Origin: Ceratotherium simum simum
Lineage: Eukaryota > Chordata > Mammalia > Perissodactyla > Rhinocerotidae
DNA: 64,000 bases
Assembly: GCF_000283155.1 (NCBI RefSeq)
Contig: NW_004454163.1
Coordinates: 18,181,288 to 18,245,287, forward strand
Direction: 5' to 3'
A program made the translations under genes and the position numbers. Shown here one piece after another: positions 1-11,181 of this stretch; the first letter of the stretch is position 1; every line of letters begins with the position of its first letter. The notes under the pieces were generated by a model. It was not told the origin of the DNA and searched no databases. It was given only the letters and a program-made list of their open reading frames with translations.

Positions 1-445
1 CTTTTTCTCCTTCCGGGTCAGCAGGGTTCAGGGAGGAAGCACTCAGCAGGCTGTGGGGAAAGCCTCTGGCAGAGGCACACAAGCACATGGCTCTCTAGGG
101 CTGGGGGCGGGAGGCAGAGTGTGGGGTGGGAGTGACATCCATCTCTCTCTCAAGAGGACACGTGGGAGCACAAACATTGACTTACTGTGAGCCATGAACA
201 CGCTGTGAGACCCTTCCTGGGCCTCAGTTACCATTTCTGTAAAACGGAAGCCGTGGAGCTGCCTCCCTTCTCTTCCTGGAACAGGGCCGCCTTCCTCTTC
301 CCACGGTGAGGGGACACTTACTTTACATCAAGTTTTGTTTGTTACAACTTTCTACTCCTACATTGTGATTTGAACAGTCCCACTGTGTCAAGGGCGTTAG
401 ACTTGAAACCTGGTTAAAGAAGATTAGTAGATCCCCCTCCGAGTA
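1..445. other. unique sequence, no gene seen
   Basis: No convincing gene. A short stretch near 205-247 (a cctcagttaccatttctgtaaaa-like core) resembles the middle of a plus-strand MIR but is too short to call with confidence. A possible 88-nt exon on the minus strand was considered and rejected. Confidence 0.5.
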
Positions 446-449
446 CAGG

Positions 450-565
450 AAACGAATGTTTATTGAGCTTCCACTCCGTGCCAGGCCCTCTGCCAACAGA
501 AAACGCTTACATTGATGATCTTATTTCATCTTGACATCAGCTCCAGTAAGAGACTGTTATCATCC
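450..565 (-). repeat. MIR SINE fragment
   Basis: The stretch runs from tttattgagcttccactccg through tgccaggccct to gactgttatcatccccattt, which is the reverse complement of the 3' half of the tRNA-derived MIR SINE. It is strongly diverged, as expected for an element inserted before the eutherian radiation. Confidence 0.75.
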
Positions 566-1235
566 CCATTTCCCCCAATTTGACAGAATTTCTTAAATTT
601 CTTAAAGTTCTGCAGTGGTTTGCCGCCACCTCCAGGGGGAAATCCAGACTCCTCTCTACCCTACCTTTCTAACATCACCCCGCTCCCCGCCACAGCCAGG
701 CCCCTGATGGACAGAAGGGCATCTCGCACATGCTCAGGCAGGGCCGGCGGTACTTCTGCCCCATTCATTTACCTTCCACCTTTCCTCAAGCCCCAGTTCA
801 AGTCTTGCTTCTCCTCAAAGCAGGGCCAGGACCGGGGGAGGCAAGTGAGGTGTCCAAGGAGCAAAATCTAAGGAGGCCTCCCTCTCGGGTACCAGCCCTG
901 CACCTGCATGACCCTGAGAGTGAGGCCTCCTTAAATTTTGGCCCACGTGCCTCCCTTGCCCCTTCTCCAGCCCAGCCCTAAGGACCTGTCACTCTTCAAG
1001 TTCCCACAGCCCCCCCGGTGGGTCCCGTCACTGGACTGTGTCATGGCGGCCAGATTTGATTCCTTGCGTGAGTGTTCATCATTGCGAGGCAGAGACCACT
1101 TTCCCTCCGTCCCCATCCTAAAACCAACAGGGTGCAGGGTTTCACACCTCCAACCTTTGAACTTGCTCCCCTCTGTACTCTTCTGCCCTCTGCCCCATCT
1201 GCCTGGGAACTCCAGTTCATCTTTTAGAACCTATC
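566..1235. other. unique sequence with a weak L2 trace
   Basis: This is GC-moderate sequence without a recognisable gene. The end (about 1150-1235, ctgccccatctgcctgggaac and following) reads like a degraded plus-strand L2 3' region. Short open frames here overlap one another on both strands and have no splice context that I trust. Confidence 0.4.
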
Positions 1236-1239
1236 CAAA

Positions 1240-2345
1240 AATGATGGTTTATCTTTTCTGTGAAATATGACATAGCCATTAAAAATTATGTTTCCAGATG
1301 AGTGAATTCTTCTATAACCTGGGTGTAAGAAAAGGCTTTCTATGACTGACAATCCAGAGGCAATAAAAGATTGATGAATTTGACTATATAAAAACTAAAA
1401 AAATATATAGCGAATGCCATAAGTAAAATCAAAGGTAAAGATAAACCGGGAGAAAATATTTGCCACATATATCATAAACAAAGGGTTAATATCACTAGTA
1501 TATTTTAAAAACTCTTAAGAATTGAGAGACAAAGATCAAAAAAAAAAAGGTGGGCAATAGAAAATTGGGCAAAAGAACGGACAATTCACAAAAGAAATAT
1601 AAAAATTATCCTTAAACATACGAAAAAATGTTCAACTTCACTCATAATAAGAGAAATGCACATTAAAACTACACTGAGATACTATTTCATACTCATGAGA
1701 TTGGCAAAAATTCCAAAACTTGCCAGTACCTTCTGTTGGCAAGGTTGTGAGGAAACAGGTGAGAACAGCAATTGCCACAGCCCGTGGAGGGGTATCTGGA
1801 AATACCTAACAAAACTACATACATGTTTACTCTTCGACCCAGTAATCCCATTCCTAGAAATTTACCCTGAAGATACACTTCTAAGCATATGCAACACATA
1901 CGCACAAACATTGCAGCATTATTTGTAATCATAAAGTATGGGAAACCACCTAAGTGGTCATACATAGGAGATGGTTGAATGAGATGCACACACATGGAGT
2001 ATTATGCAGCTGTGAAAAAGGATGAGGACGCTGTTTATGAAGTGGTATGGAGTGTTTTCCAGGAGATATTATTGAATTCATAAAGCAAAATACAAAAAAA
2101 AAGCTTATATAATATGCTATCTTTTGTGTAAAAAAAAAAGGGAAAATTAGAAAAACATATATAAAAGTGTGCTTATCTTTACAGAAAGCAATAGAAGTGT
2201 AAGCATAAAACAACTAAGTTGGTACCTACAAGGGAGGGATGGGGCAGAAGAAATACGAGAGAGTGACACATCCCTTAGTATACCTTTTTGAATAGTTCTC
2301 ACTTTTGAAAGTATGTTAATATTCTACCTGTTAAAAAAATAAAAT
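1240..2345 (+). repeat. old L1 3' fragment (late ORF2 and tail)
   Basis: The sequence follows the end of LINE-1 ORF2: gggagaaaatatttgccaca, then aaattgggcaaaagaacgga, then the cagcattatttgtaatca and ggagtattatgcagctgtg region, ending in an A-rich tail near 2345. Many stops and indels break the frame, so it is a dead 5'-truncated copy. The divergence suggests an L1M-age family. Confidence 0.85.
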
Positions 2346-2364
2346 TAAATCAATAAGAATGGGA

Positions 2365-3063
2365 AGGAAAAACGTCACTTTGCAACCATCCTGTTAACGA
2401 TTGGATCAGGCAAGAGTCATCAATGGATATTAGCCCTAGGGGGAAATCGATGAAGAGCAGCGTGCACTGACATGATTTCAACTGTCTCCCCACAGACTGC
2501 TTACTAGTTACAAGAGAGAAAAAAGACAGTTATCATATAGTGGAGACAGTGGCGATACCTCGACTGGGAGATCAAAATTAACATTCCGGAAGAGGACCAG
2601 GGAGTGCCTCCAGAGGGGACTGCCTGAGAAGAGCCTGAGGCTGCCTAGGCAGGATCCGGGCCCAGAATGCACAACCCGGGTCTAATGGCAAGAAAACATC
2701 AGACAAACCCCAAACGAGGAACATCTTATTGCAAATGAGAAGGGGCGTTTGTATTCTTCAAAAGTGTCAAAGTGATAAAAGATAAAGGAAGGCTGTGAAA
2801 ATGTTCCAGATTAAAGGAGGCCAAAGACACCTGACAACTAAATGCAACACCTGACCAGAGACAGGACCGCTGTTGGAGGGGATGGGCTGTAAAACTTCAC
2901 GAGGCTGACTGATGAAATCAGGACACACCAAGTAGACTGGTGCATTAGATGAAAGTGTGTATCAGTGTTACATTGATCAACCATACTGTGACTATGTCGG
3001 AGAATACATAGAAAACGTCCACTAAAGCATTCAGGGGTCACACCCTCAAATGGTTCAGACAAA

Positions 3064-3105
<42 letters not shown>

Positions 3106-3245
3106 GACAGAAAGAGAGACCGCAAGTGATAAAGGAAATGGGTAAAATTTTAACAACAGGTGAGTCTAGGATATAAGGGTCTTTTTTGTATTATTTTTGC
3201 AATTTTTCTTTAATTTGAAATTATCTCCAAATAAAGTAATTTTAA
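2365..3245 (+). repeat. L1M 3' UTR fragment
   Basis: Diagnostic old L1 3' UTR pieces occur in order: atttcaactgtctccccaca, gatcaaaattaacattccgg, acatcagacaaaccccaaa, attaaaggaggccaaagac, then the segment ending in tttgaaattatctccaaata at the poly(A) end near 3245. It is probably a second insertion abutting the L1 on its left, although both are on the same strand. A (GT)n microsatellite has grown inside it. Confidence 0.8.
3066..3101 (+). repeat. (GT)18 microsatellite
   Basis: An uninterrupted GT dinucleotide run of about 36 bases lies inside the L1 3' UTR, where L1M tails usually carry a shorter TATG/TG-rich stretch. Length polymorphism between individuals is likely. Confidence 0.97.
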
Positions 3246-3339
3246 ATGCATGTTCCAACATTTGATGATCTTCCCTTCTCTGCAGGTGCAGACTCTCCTC
3301 CGCCAGGGGACTCCTAGCAGGCGGCTAGGCCAGGGGGCA

Positions 3340-3482
3340 GTTCGGAAATCAAGCCATCTGGGTTCAATGTGGCCTGCAGTCAGTGACTTTCCTCTGTGTC
3401 TCTGCTCCTCCTCTGTAGGGGGATACCCACCTCATGCGCTGTTGGACAATTAAAACAGATTACGCTGGCAAGTGCTTAGCTC
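3340..3482 (+). repeat. degenerate MIR SINE
   Basis: The order of motifs fits a plus-strand MIR: a ctgggttcaa-like start, then cagtgactttcctctgtgtc, ctcctcctctgtag, gatacccacctca and the terminal aagtgcttagc. Divergence is high. Confidence 0.6.
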
Positions 3483-5475
3483 AGGCGGGGCCATAGAAAA
3501 GACCGGATCAATGTGAGCTATGGCTTCACTGGCATTGTTTTTCATCAGCCTAAACCCCTGCAGGGTGCAGAGCTGAGAGCCACCTGCCGTCCCAAGAGCC
3601 ACAGGTGGCCTTGAGCAGGACTGTGAACCCAGGATGAGCAAACTGTCCCGGGCGGGCTGAACTCAGTGCCCTTTTGCTCCAGGCCCTGACCCAGGCTTTT
3701 CCTCACCTACAAAGTCCTTTCCTCTCGGCTTGCACCTTCCTTGAAGGCCCACTCCTAGTGGCTTCCTTGGCGCCTGGCTAGAGCTGCTCCAGTCCCTGCC
3801 TTCAGCTCCTTGCCCTGGTGAGGGATCAGACATGGCATTTCAGTACGGATTCACTACGGCCCTGGCTCTCCTCTCCCAGGGGAACCTGTGGGATGGTATT
3901 GTTCCCTTAAAAAGAACTGTGATCCCTGGAGAATGCGCCAGTGCGGGGACATATTTCTTTGGCCTAGGGACTTTCTCGGAGGCCCTGAAATTGGCCTTCA
4001 GACCAGGCCTGCCCTGATGAGGGCAATGGGCCTCTTCCTCTGCATTCTGGATTCCCCCCCAACCCACCCCAGGTTGTCTGGGGAAGAGACACTTTGCTGT
4101 TGTCTCTATTTCCCCCTCCAGGCCCACTCCCCACCCTCTGCACTCAGCTCTGTGCCCAGGAGGCCGACCCCTACAGAAGATAGCAGTGGGCTCCTTGCCC
4201 TCTGCCCTCCTTCCTGTCGGCCCAGCCAAGGGGACCCTGGGGGGAGACTGGAGGGAGGGAGAGAGGGAGGTTGGGTGCCTTGTCTCCTTGTCTTCAGAGG
4301 CGCCTCAGGTCACAGCCCAGGTAGGGTGGCCCCCTCACTGTCTCTGCCTTCAGCACCCCCAGTGTTAGTAGCCCTGGGGTACTGCCCTGGGTCCTGTGGG
4401 TTCCCCACACCCTACACTGGCCATTGGACTCAAATCTCTTCAAATCGCCACTTTGAGTGTGCCACCTGTTTCCTGCCCCACGCAGACACCTGTGGAGGGA
4501 GGCAATGCCCCCCCTCCAAATGTGTTTGGTATTTGTCCGCCCAGGAGGCCTGTATTACCATGCTTCGTGAGGGGACCCACCGCAAAGCCATTCACACAGC
4601 AGAACAAAAGCCAGAGCTGCCACTCGGGCCTCCTTCAGAGGCTCGCTGCTTCCTGTTCCAACTTTATTTCATCTTTTCATAAGTTACTGTTAACTGAGAA
4701 GCATTACAAGAAGGGAATTAAAAGAGAGAAAAGTTGGTGTAGAAATGCCTTTTTTTTTTTGGTTTAAATCTTTTGTTATCAGCTCTTTAGGAGCCTGATT
4801 CAACTAGAGGGACGTGTGGCAGAACACGTTCTTCAAAATTAGTTCCAAGAGACACTCGGGGCTCTTTATTATTCATTCTATTAAAATCAAAATATTAGCT
4901 AATGCCTCTCGCATCGTCAGAGCGTGTCTGGCAACTTCTCTGATGCATTGTCCTACTTGAAAGTGAAAAAGAAGGCCTTTCATGCGGAGGCCTCTGTCAA
5001 GTCCCTCTGGTCTCTTGCTCACACGGCGACAGAGAAACCCTGACCTGCTGTGTCGGAGACACTTGCAGGCCCAGGACAAAGTCGCGGCCCATGTATCAGG
5101 GCCTGGGGGGCAAGGCTGCCTCTTCCATGGCCCCACCCTGAGCTGGAGCCCCTCCACCCCCCAGGACCCCAGGAGGTGCGGGAAGGCCCCTCTTGGTCCC
5201 AGGAGTGTGGTTTCCCACATCCAGAGCCGGAACTGATTTAGAAGGAAGTGAAGGGGGTGATGACTCAGGGACCCTGAGGCTTCGAAATCAAAACTGCTTT
5301 GCATGTTTTCTTGGATGCCTACTGCTGCCTGCGTCTCTGAAAGGAATACCACAATGCAAATAACCCCATTGCTCCAGCAGGAACAAACAAATCCGGCTTT
5401 TGGCACTCTGACTCCAGAGTCACCCAGAGGTGTCATGGTGGCATTTCTAATCGGGTTCCCAGAAAGACAGTGAGG
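3483..5475. other. about 2 kb of repeat-poor sequence, no gene assigned
   Basis: No repeat family is clear, apart from a possible L2 trace near 3690-3770. The plus strand holds a 264-codon open frame (3888-4682) and the minus strand a 187-codon one (4873-5436). Both are GC-rich, lack recognisable domains and overlap open frames on the other strand, so I do not call them genes. A 40-codon plus-strand frame ending in TGA at 5041-5043, preceded by a weak acceptor at about 4919, looks slightly protein-like and is listed as a low-interest finding. Confidence 0.4.
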
Positions 5476-5479
5476 TTCT

Positions 5480-5870
5480 TAGCTCAGAGGAGGCTCATGG
5501 TCCATGAGGGCGGCGCGTGGGAACAGAGACCCCAGCTGATAAGAGTTGGCTAAGCAAGCACTGGGCCTGGTGGCTACGGCTGCAGAGTAGATGAAGCATG
5601 TCCCTCAGGGGGCCTTCCAGATAGCTGGGGAGTGAGGGAGACTACAGAGGGCCAGTGTGGGGGCTGCAGGGAGTCAGAGGAGGCAGAGATTCCTGGAGGC
5701 TGAGTGGATCAAGGAGGACTTCCTGGAGGAGCTGGGATTTGGCAGATGGTTAAGCACTGGAAAGGGGAGAGGAGAGGGAAGGGCAAGGAGGAATGTGAGT
5801 GAAAAGCTCAGAGGCTGGGGTGGGAGGGAGGGGGCAGGAAGTGGTCAGAGGTAAGGCTGGAAGGACCTTG
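5480..5870 (-). repeat. L2 LINE fragment
   Basis: The block contains aggaggacttcctggaggag, gggatttg and aagcactggaaaggggagag, followed by ggtcagaggtaaggctggaa. This is the reverse complement of the part of L2 upstream of its 3' end. It is diverged and non-coding. Confidence 0.6.
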
Positions 5871-6068
5871 ACTGCAAAGGAAGATATTTCTTCTTTCTTT
5901 CTTCCTTTCGTTTCCTTGAGCAATCCTGAATTCACTATTAATCTCCCAAGACCTATCTTGTTGATAAATGTTGATTTCCCCTGCACACCTGTTCATGGTT
6001 CTGATGGAAATGTATTATAAAATCACTCCATTTGGCGGGTGATTACCATGGTAATCAGGCACGCTCAC
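5871..6068. other. repeat-free block, possible conserved non-coding sequence
   Basis: A short pyrimidine tract (5886-5912) is followed by about 150 bases with no repeat identity, including the near-palindrome gattaccatggtaatc at 6041-6056. Composition is balanced and not low-complexity. Function is unknown; conservation would have to be measured. Confidence 0.3.
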
Positions 6069-6138
6069 CTACAGGCCACACTCCTCCTGAAAACAAGATT
6101 CTGAAGATATGGGCTTTCATTTCACTTGTGTGGTGTGC
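6069..6138 (-). CDS. candidate coding exon (weak)
   Basis: Read on the minus strand, a strong acceptor (cttcactcccctctccccag) precedes this 70-nt interval and a good donor (GTAG then gtgagc) follows it. Only one frame is open: it starts at a codon boundary (AHHTSEMKAH at the start) and leaves one base at the end. That entry phase matches the exit phase of the exon candidate at 11182-11243, which would lie upstream in the same minus-strand transcript. The product is not recognised. Chance is a real alternative for such a short interval. Confidence 0.22.
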
Positions 6139-6570
6139 CTGGGGAGAGGGGAGTGAAGTACGCTGGGGCGGGGTGTGGGGGATGGTTCCCTTCTCCGGGG
6201 AAGGCTTGGCAGACAGCACAGCCCCGAGGGCGGGGAGGGCTCTGCAGGAAGAAGGGGAATGGGCCAGATAGGGGCCAAATAAGTAGGGGGCAAGTCCTGT
6301 ATACCTTGGTGCTCTGCAGGATGCCTACAGCTGGGGACACCTTTGCAGAATCCCACGCAAAGAGCGGATCTGAGCTACCAGGTGCCCATGATCAGGAACC
6401 TTGGCTAGCATATCATTCAACCTCCCACCTCTACCGCAGGAACCACCTCTATGCCTCCTGGAACATTACAAAGATGTTATTATTATTATTGTTTCTCCCT
6501 ATCACAGGATTATAGTTTAAGGTCTGGTGAAAGCCTCAGATGTTAGAACTGTATTATTTAGTCCTGATGC
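6139..6570. other. unique sequence
   Basis: GC-rich on the left (6140-6290), then mixed composition with a short (TTA)4 run near 6478-6490. Overlapping short open frames occur on both strands. I see no gene or clear repeat. Confidence 0.4.
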
Positions 6571-6574
6571 AGTC

Positions 6575-6797
6575 TATTTTAAGTTTTCAAGAGCTCCAAC
6601 CAGACCGCTTGCCTTCCAATCCCAGCTCCGCCACTTACTGGCTGTGTGACTGGGCAAGTTACTTAACCTCTCTGTTCCTTCCCACTCATAAAAGGCAGAT
6701 AATACAAATTTCTAATGCCTAAGATTGTTGTGAGGATTAAGTGAGTTAATCAAGTAAAACAGAACACGCCTGTCACAGAGTAAGCACTCAAAATGCC
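6575..6797 (+). repeat. MIR SINE, nearly full length
   Basis: A well-preserved plus-strand MIR: cagctccgccacttactggc, tgtgtgactgggcaagttac, ttaacctctctgttcc, gttgtgaggattaagtgag and agtaagcactcaaaatg occur in order. The region descends from a tRNA promoter and L2-type 3' end. Confidence 0.93.
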
Positions 6798-6884
6798 CTG
6801 GATATAGCAGAGCCTCCCCTCTCGGTGGATGGGGTGTGCAACCAGAATCCTGGACTTTGCACAAACATTGCCTCACCTCTTTCT

Positions 6885-6992
6885 CCTCACACACCCATCT
6901 TACTCTCTCTGAGCAATGAGGAGACTGAGCCCCGTGAGCCCAAAGCTACATGGTACAATGGTGGGTCAGGGCCGGAACCCAGACCCCCTCCC
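6885..6992 (-). repeat. MIR SINE fragment
   Basis: The interval contains agcaatgaggagactgagcc and gggccggaacccaga, the reverse complement of the MIR core and box B region. Confidence 0.7.
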
Positions 6993-7900
6993 TCCCTGCC
7001 CACAGTTCCTTCAGTTTCCTTCCCAAAGATGTTGGTTTGCTGGCCTCTGGCTGTCCTGTTTTCCACCCACAAATGTAGTGTCCACCTTCTCAAGCCCAGT
7101 CCCCTCCTACTCGGACTGCAGTCCTGGGAAGCTCAGGACTAATGGTCACAGGATTCCAGAACACTCACATCTACAGCTTCCAGTCACTCCTGCAATGGCC
7201 CATACATGTTAGATGTCGTCGAATCAAAAACAACAACCATAATAATAGGAGGAGTTGCATTTATTGCTTATGCTGCTCTAGGCTCCACATTACCTTCTCC
7301 TTGTAATATAATCATATTTGTCATTAATGGAATTATTTTACATTGCACCAGACATCGTATAATCCAAATCAGGCCAAGAGCTGTGGGCTCTGCCTTCCAG
7401 AACCCGCCCCCCCAAAGGCAGCTGACAGGCCATTATTCTGTGCCCTGCAAACTCTGTGCAGTGATAAGGGGACTCCACCAATTTGATGCTTTATCTGGCT
7501 GCAGGTTGAGGAAAGATATTATTTCAATCAAGATAATGATTCTATTTCTCGGACGGAAATGAGATTTTTTTTCATTGCCTCACGGGGGTGCCACCAAAAT
7601 CTGTCTCAGGCCTTGAACAGGTCATGCACAAGTTAGAGGATTTTCTTGCAGCTTGAGAGAAAGCATAAACATAAAGGAGAACTGAAAGGAAGGAGCTCGT
7701 TTGCAAGAGAAAAACACACACACCGGGCCTATGAGATTGCAAAGTAAGTTCTAGATGAACATTTATAGGCATTAGACAAAACCTGTGAACACAAAATTCG
7801 GAAGATAAGCACGCCATGTGAGCCTGAGAGCCTGGATTTCAAGGGAGGGAAATGGCCTAGAAAGGCAAGAATGATAACAAGGCTGCACAGACTAGACTCT
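6993..7900. other. mostly unique sequence with a weak MIR trace
   Basis: A weak minus-strand MIR 3' trace lies at about 7225-7330 (gcatttattgcttatgctgc). The rest, including AT-rich sequence at 7480-7570 with GATA-type motifs, has no repeat identity and no gene that I can support. Confidence 0.4.
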
Positions 7901-7904
7901 TAAC

Positions 7905-8072
7905 AACAACAGGGCCTTAGAAGTCTTCTAGACCTGCCTATAACGTAGGGTAGATTTCCTGTGTAACCTCGCTGACAGATGACCCAGCTACTCCTTCTAC
8001 ACCTCCTACAACAGGGCGCTCACCACAAAGGAGCCTGTTCCATCACTGACCAGCTCCTAGGTCGAGAAAGTA
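7905..8072 (+). repeat. ancient L3/CR1-like LINE fragment
   Basis: The order ttctagacctgcc, gatgacccagctactcctt, acagggcgctcaccacaaag, cctgttccatcactga follows a CR1-clade 3' region recognised in many mammalian introns (ctccagtgacggggagctca type). The same family appears again at 41680-41840. Confidence 0.55.
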
Positions 8073-8560
8073 CCTCCAAATTATAATAAAGTCACTTCAT
8101 CAAAGGAAACCAGAGTGACAATTCACAGTGCCGACACTGCAGTGGATCCAAACCCACTCTGGAAACCACACACATTTCAGTACATCATCAAACAATATAG
8201 AAATGACACTAGATGATAAATGCAGTAAGACTGCAGCAATGTGAATTTAGTGAAATTTTAAATTATTTTAAATATTTGGGAATTTCGGGAGCTGTAATAC
8301 AGTATCTCAAACCCTTTATATATACGTGATTGGCTTTAATAAGGAAATAATAATGATTTGCAATTCCTATATCAATTGTTTCTATTGCGACTCTAAGGAG
8401 TCTGGAAATGTTGGTAAGGTCTGTATGCATTTTGAACGTGCCACTGAGAGCTGACTCAGGGAATTGCTCTCTTTCCAAAGAAAAGGCACATTTCAGCTCA
8501 ACCCCTTCTGGAATAGTCCCAGTGGCTGACTCTTGAGGCCTAAGAAGATGGTGTCTTACT
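8073..8560. other. AT-rich unique block
   Basis: No repeat or gene is recognised. The stretch around 8230-8470 is AT-rich but not low-complexity, and could be conserved non-coding DNA or a very old, unrecognisable repeat. Confidence 0.3.
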
Positions 8561-8564
8561 GTAG

Positions 8565-8795
8565 TGCATCAGACTCACCAAAACTTTGAAATCTAATCCA
8601 CACCATTGTTGATGTGCATAGACTATCATTGGAAAGTAACCCCAAACCACGGTAATATTGGTTGTCACCAGGAGAGGGGCCAGGCTGCTTGCAGACAGAA
8701 TGGGAAGGAGACTTTTTGCAGTATACCTTTTGGTACTTTTGAATTTAGAGCCATGGGACTGTATTACCTATTAAGAGTAAAATTATAGTTAAAAA
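8565..8795 (+). repeat. L1M 3' end fragment
   Basis: The run ggttgtcaccaggagagggg, gggaaggagactttttgcagt, ataccttttggtacttttga, gtattacctattaagagtaa matches the terminal part of old L1 3' UTRs. Confidence 0.65.
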
Positions 8796-9638
8796 AGCAC
8801 GTAGTTGTTTCAGTGAAAATAGACTTTGACACTACTGATTTCTATTTTAATACCCATATTTTTAAAATACAAACTTACTACAATGCAAATTACTGCCAGG
8901 TCAGGTGGAAACTACATTTGGCTGGCTTCAAACAGCGATGCTCACAGGCATGGTAGTAAATGCAACCAATGCCCCACTCAGATCTCTGGGACACCCACTC
9001 CCCAGCTGCTTTCACCTGTGATGTTCTCTGGACCCCTGCTCTCGGTCAAGCTGATGCCTTGGAGGTTGCACCAGCAGCACCATTCTGGGTGCTGATGACC
9101 AATGAGGGGATATGTGAGGTCTGCCCATTGCCTCCAAGCCAGGCATCACTGCAGTGCCATTCATGCAGACCAAGTCAAGGAGAAACTTGCCCTGGTACGT
9201 CTTTGCTCAGCTCCTCCTTCCCTATCCTGCTTCCCTCCCTCCCTTGCAAGTTTTCCCTAAGAGTTCTCCCTTGATACGTCACATGACCTGAACCCTTGTC
9301 TCAGGCTCTGCCTCTAGGGAACTTAATCTAAATCAGTCATCAACAGCTTCAAATGGAGTCCTCATGTGTCTTTCCAGAGGGTTGTCCCTGGTGGTAGAGG
9401 CACACATGAGCCTTTCTCTTTTAGGGCAGAACCACAACCACCTTCCTGCTTGGCCAAAGACTACCAGGCTGACGCTATACATCCATGAAAGCCAGCACAG
9501 CAAAACGCTGACCACCCAACACAGAGAGTTCCCACAACTAGACCCCTGTGGGATGGCACAGGTACTTTTCTTCCCCAGGATGAATGAGCAGGAGGCAGGG
9601 GCAGACCCAGAAGGTCTGTTCCATAATCAGATATCCAG
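8796..9638. other. unique sequence with a possible old L1-type tail
   Basis: Around 9140-9320 the text resembles the widespread ccttgtctcaggctctgcct tail of an old L1-type family, but this assignment is weak. No coding exon is supported. A short plus-strand open frame runs 9364-9687 into a MIR. Confidence 0.35.
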
Positions 9639-9639
9639 T

Positions 9640-9846
9640 TATGTGCAGTGGAAAATCAGCATGAACATCAGCTGTACCACTGATTAGCTGAGTGAACTTG
9701 AACAAAATATTTAACTACTCTGAGCCTCAGTTTCCTCATCTGCAAAATGATGATACCTGACGGGGCCACTGTGAAGCTCATCTGAGGAAATACTGTCAAG
9801 CATGTTGCAAGTTGGTAACACTACCTAAATATTGGTTGTTGTTCTT
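9640..9846 (+). repeat. MIR SINE
   Basis: Contains ctgtaccactgattagctga, actctgagcctcagtttcct, catctgcaaaatgatgatacc and a 3' part ending near tattggttgttgttc, matching plus-strand MIR over most of its length. Confidence 0.88.
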
Positions 9847-10318
9847 GGGATTTAGAACCAGCTGGCCTCCCTTGCTTGCTTGGAACAAATAATTAATTAA
9901 CTTTTGTTAAATCAATAAATTTATCATCCTGGACATGGTACCTAGAGCTCCCTGTGTGGGAAGCAGCTCTGGGGAAAAGCACGTGGACATTGGGAGCACT
10001 GTCCTGGTGACTGTGCACCTGGACCTTATTGGTGTATCCCCATCATTGATCTCACAGGGTTCTAGTGGCCCTCAGCTGCAGCTGCCTGGAGAAGGCTGAA
10101 TCTCTCTCTCTCTGAGATACAGGGAGGATCCCCAATGTGAATTTCCTGTAATCTATCAAGTGTATATATTGATCTCAAATTTGGTGAAAAATCCATGTGG
10201 CCATTTTCACTTGATGAGTCACAGACAAACTGGCAAAAACTTAATTTTATTTACGTAGATGAAGAGTACTTTATTCCATCCTGATTCTTTGCATATGGAC
10301 CATTCATGAAGCCACTTT
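9847..10318. other. unique sequence
   Basis: No repeat family or gene is recognised. A short (CT)6 run sits at about 10099-10112. Confidence 0.4.
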
Positions 10319-10319
10319 G

Positions 10320-10735
10320 AGCCCTTTACCACCTGGCCCTGCCCAACGTCACCAGCATTTCCTCCCCTCCCCCATCAGACCCACGTCTATGACATCCTCC
10401 ATGTAGCCATGGGTGTTCTCATCCTGGCACCTCTGCCGTGTTCCTTCCTCCCTGGAACACTCTCCCTCCTCCATCAGCCCAGTTCTGGTCTCTTTCCCCA
10501 GGAAGTCTTCCCTAACTGCTCCCCATCACCAGCATTTCTGCCTGTGCCATGTGAGCCAGAGCAGGACTGCATGCTCTTTCATAAAGTTCTTTAATGGTCT
10601 CTTGTGCAGATGTCTTCCCTTCCCCCACTGGACTGAAGGCTCCTCCAAAACAGAACCTAGGCCTGCTGCTGCTCCTGTTCTCAGAGCCTCTGACAATGCA
10701 GGTACCTGACGATTCACAACATTCTCAGGTTGAGC
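10320..10735 (+). repeat. L2 LINE 3' region
   Basis: Plus-strand L2 features occur in order: cctggaacactctccctcc, tctttccccaggaagtcttc, cctaactgctccccatcac, ccactggactgaaggctcc. The copy is interrupted by indels and has no coding capacity. Confidence 0.8.
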
Positions 10736-11181
10736 CATGGATTGGCCTGTATGACCTCTCCTAGTTGAACACACAGGTAAATGGCCTAGATGAGGATTTA
10801 CTTTTCTAAATAGGGTCAGGCTAGCAGCAAATTTAGGATTGTACAAACTGTCGCCCCAGGGTGAAAAAAGGCGCATCTTCCTTATCCCCAGAGCAGTCGG
10901 GCTCTCCCTGCACACCAATCAACCACAGGGAAGCGACTCTCTTCCTGAGCAGGTGGGAGCACTCTCCACTTAGAGGGCAGAGCCAGGGTTCAAACCGTGC
11001 GCCTTCAACTGGAAGCCTTGCATTCCTGGGTCCAGCCCCACCCAGCCAGAGGCACCTTCCAGAAGAAGAACCAAAAGCTGATTCCATCAAGGTCATGCTC
11101 CCTTCCTCAAACCAGGAAACCCGCCCACTTCCCAGGAACACTGTCAAACTACAGACCTGAAAAAGCAAAATTCATACTCAC
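10736..11181. other. unique sequence (intron-like)
   Basis: A possible MIR remnant lies at about 10970-11030 (gagggcagagccagggttcaa, minus orientation). If the minus-strand exon at 11182-11243 is real, this is the start of its downstream intron. Confidence 0.35.

Noticed and set aside
322..411. 88-nt minus-strand interval between cttctttaaccag and gtaagtg
   Set aside because: The splice sites are fair but a stop codon falls four bases before the donor, and nothing else supports an exon.
3066..3101. Regular repeats here and in the CA-rich tracts as a possible CRISPR-like array
   Set aside because: These are dinucleotide microsatellites without spacers, in a mammalian genome; no direct-repeat/spacer structure exists anywhere in the window.
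3150..3170. Perfect donor-like AACAG then gtgagt
   Set aside because: It is part of the old L1 3' UTR and has no exon before it.
3888..4682. Longest open frame of the window (264 codons, plus strand)
   Set aside because: GC-rich and proline/cysteine/serine-heavy, with no recognisable domain, no promoter or splice support, and overlapping open frames in other phases. Best explained as chance.
4873..5436. 187-codon minus-strand open frame
   Set aside because: No domain, no convincing splice sites, and opposed by open frames on the other strand in GC-rich DNA.
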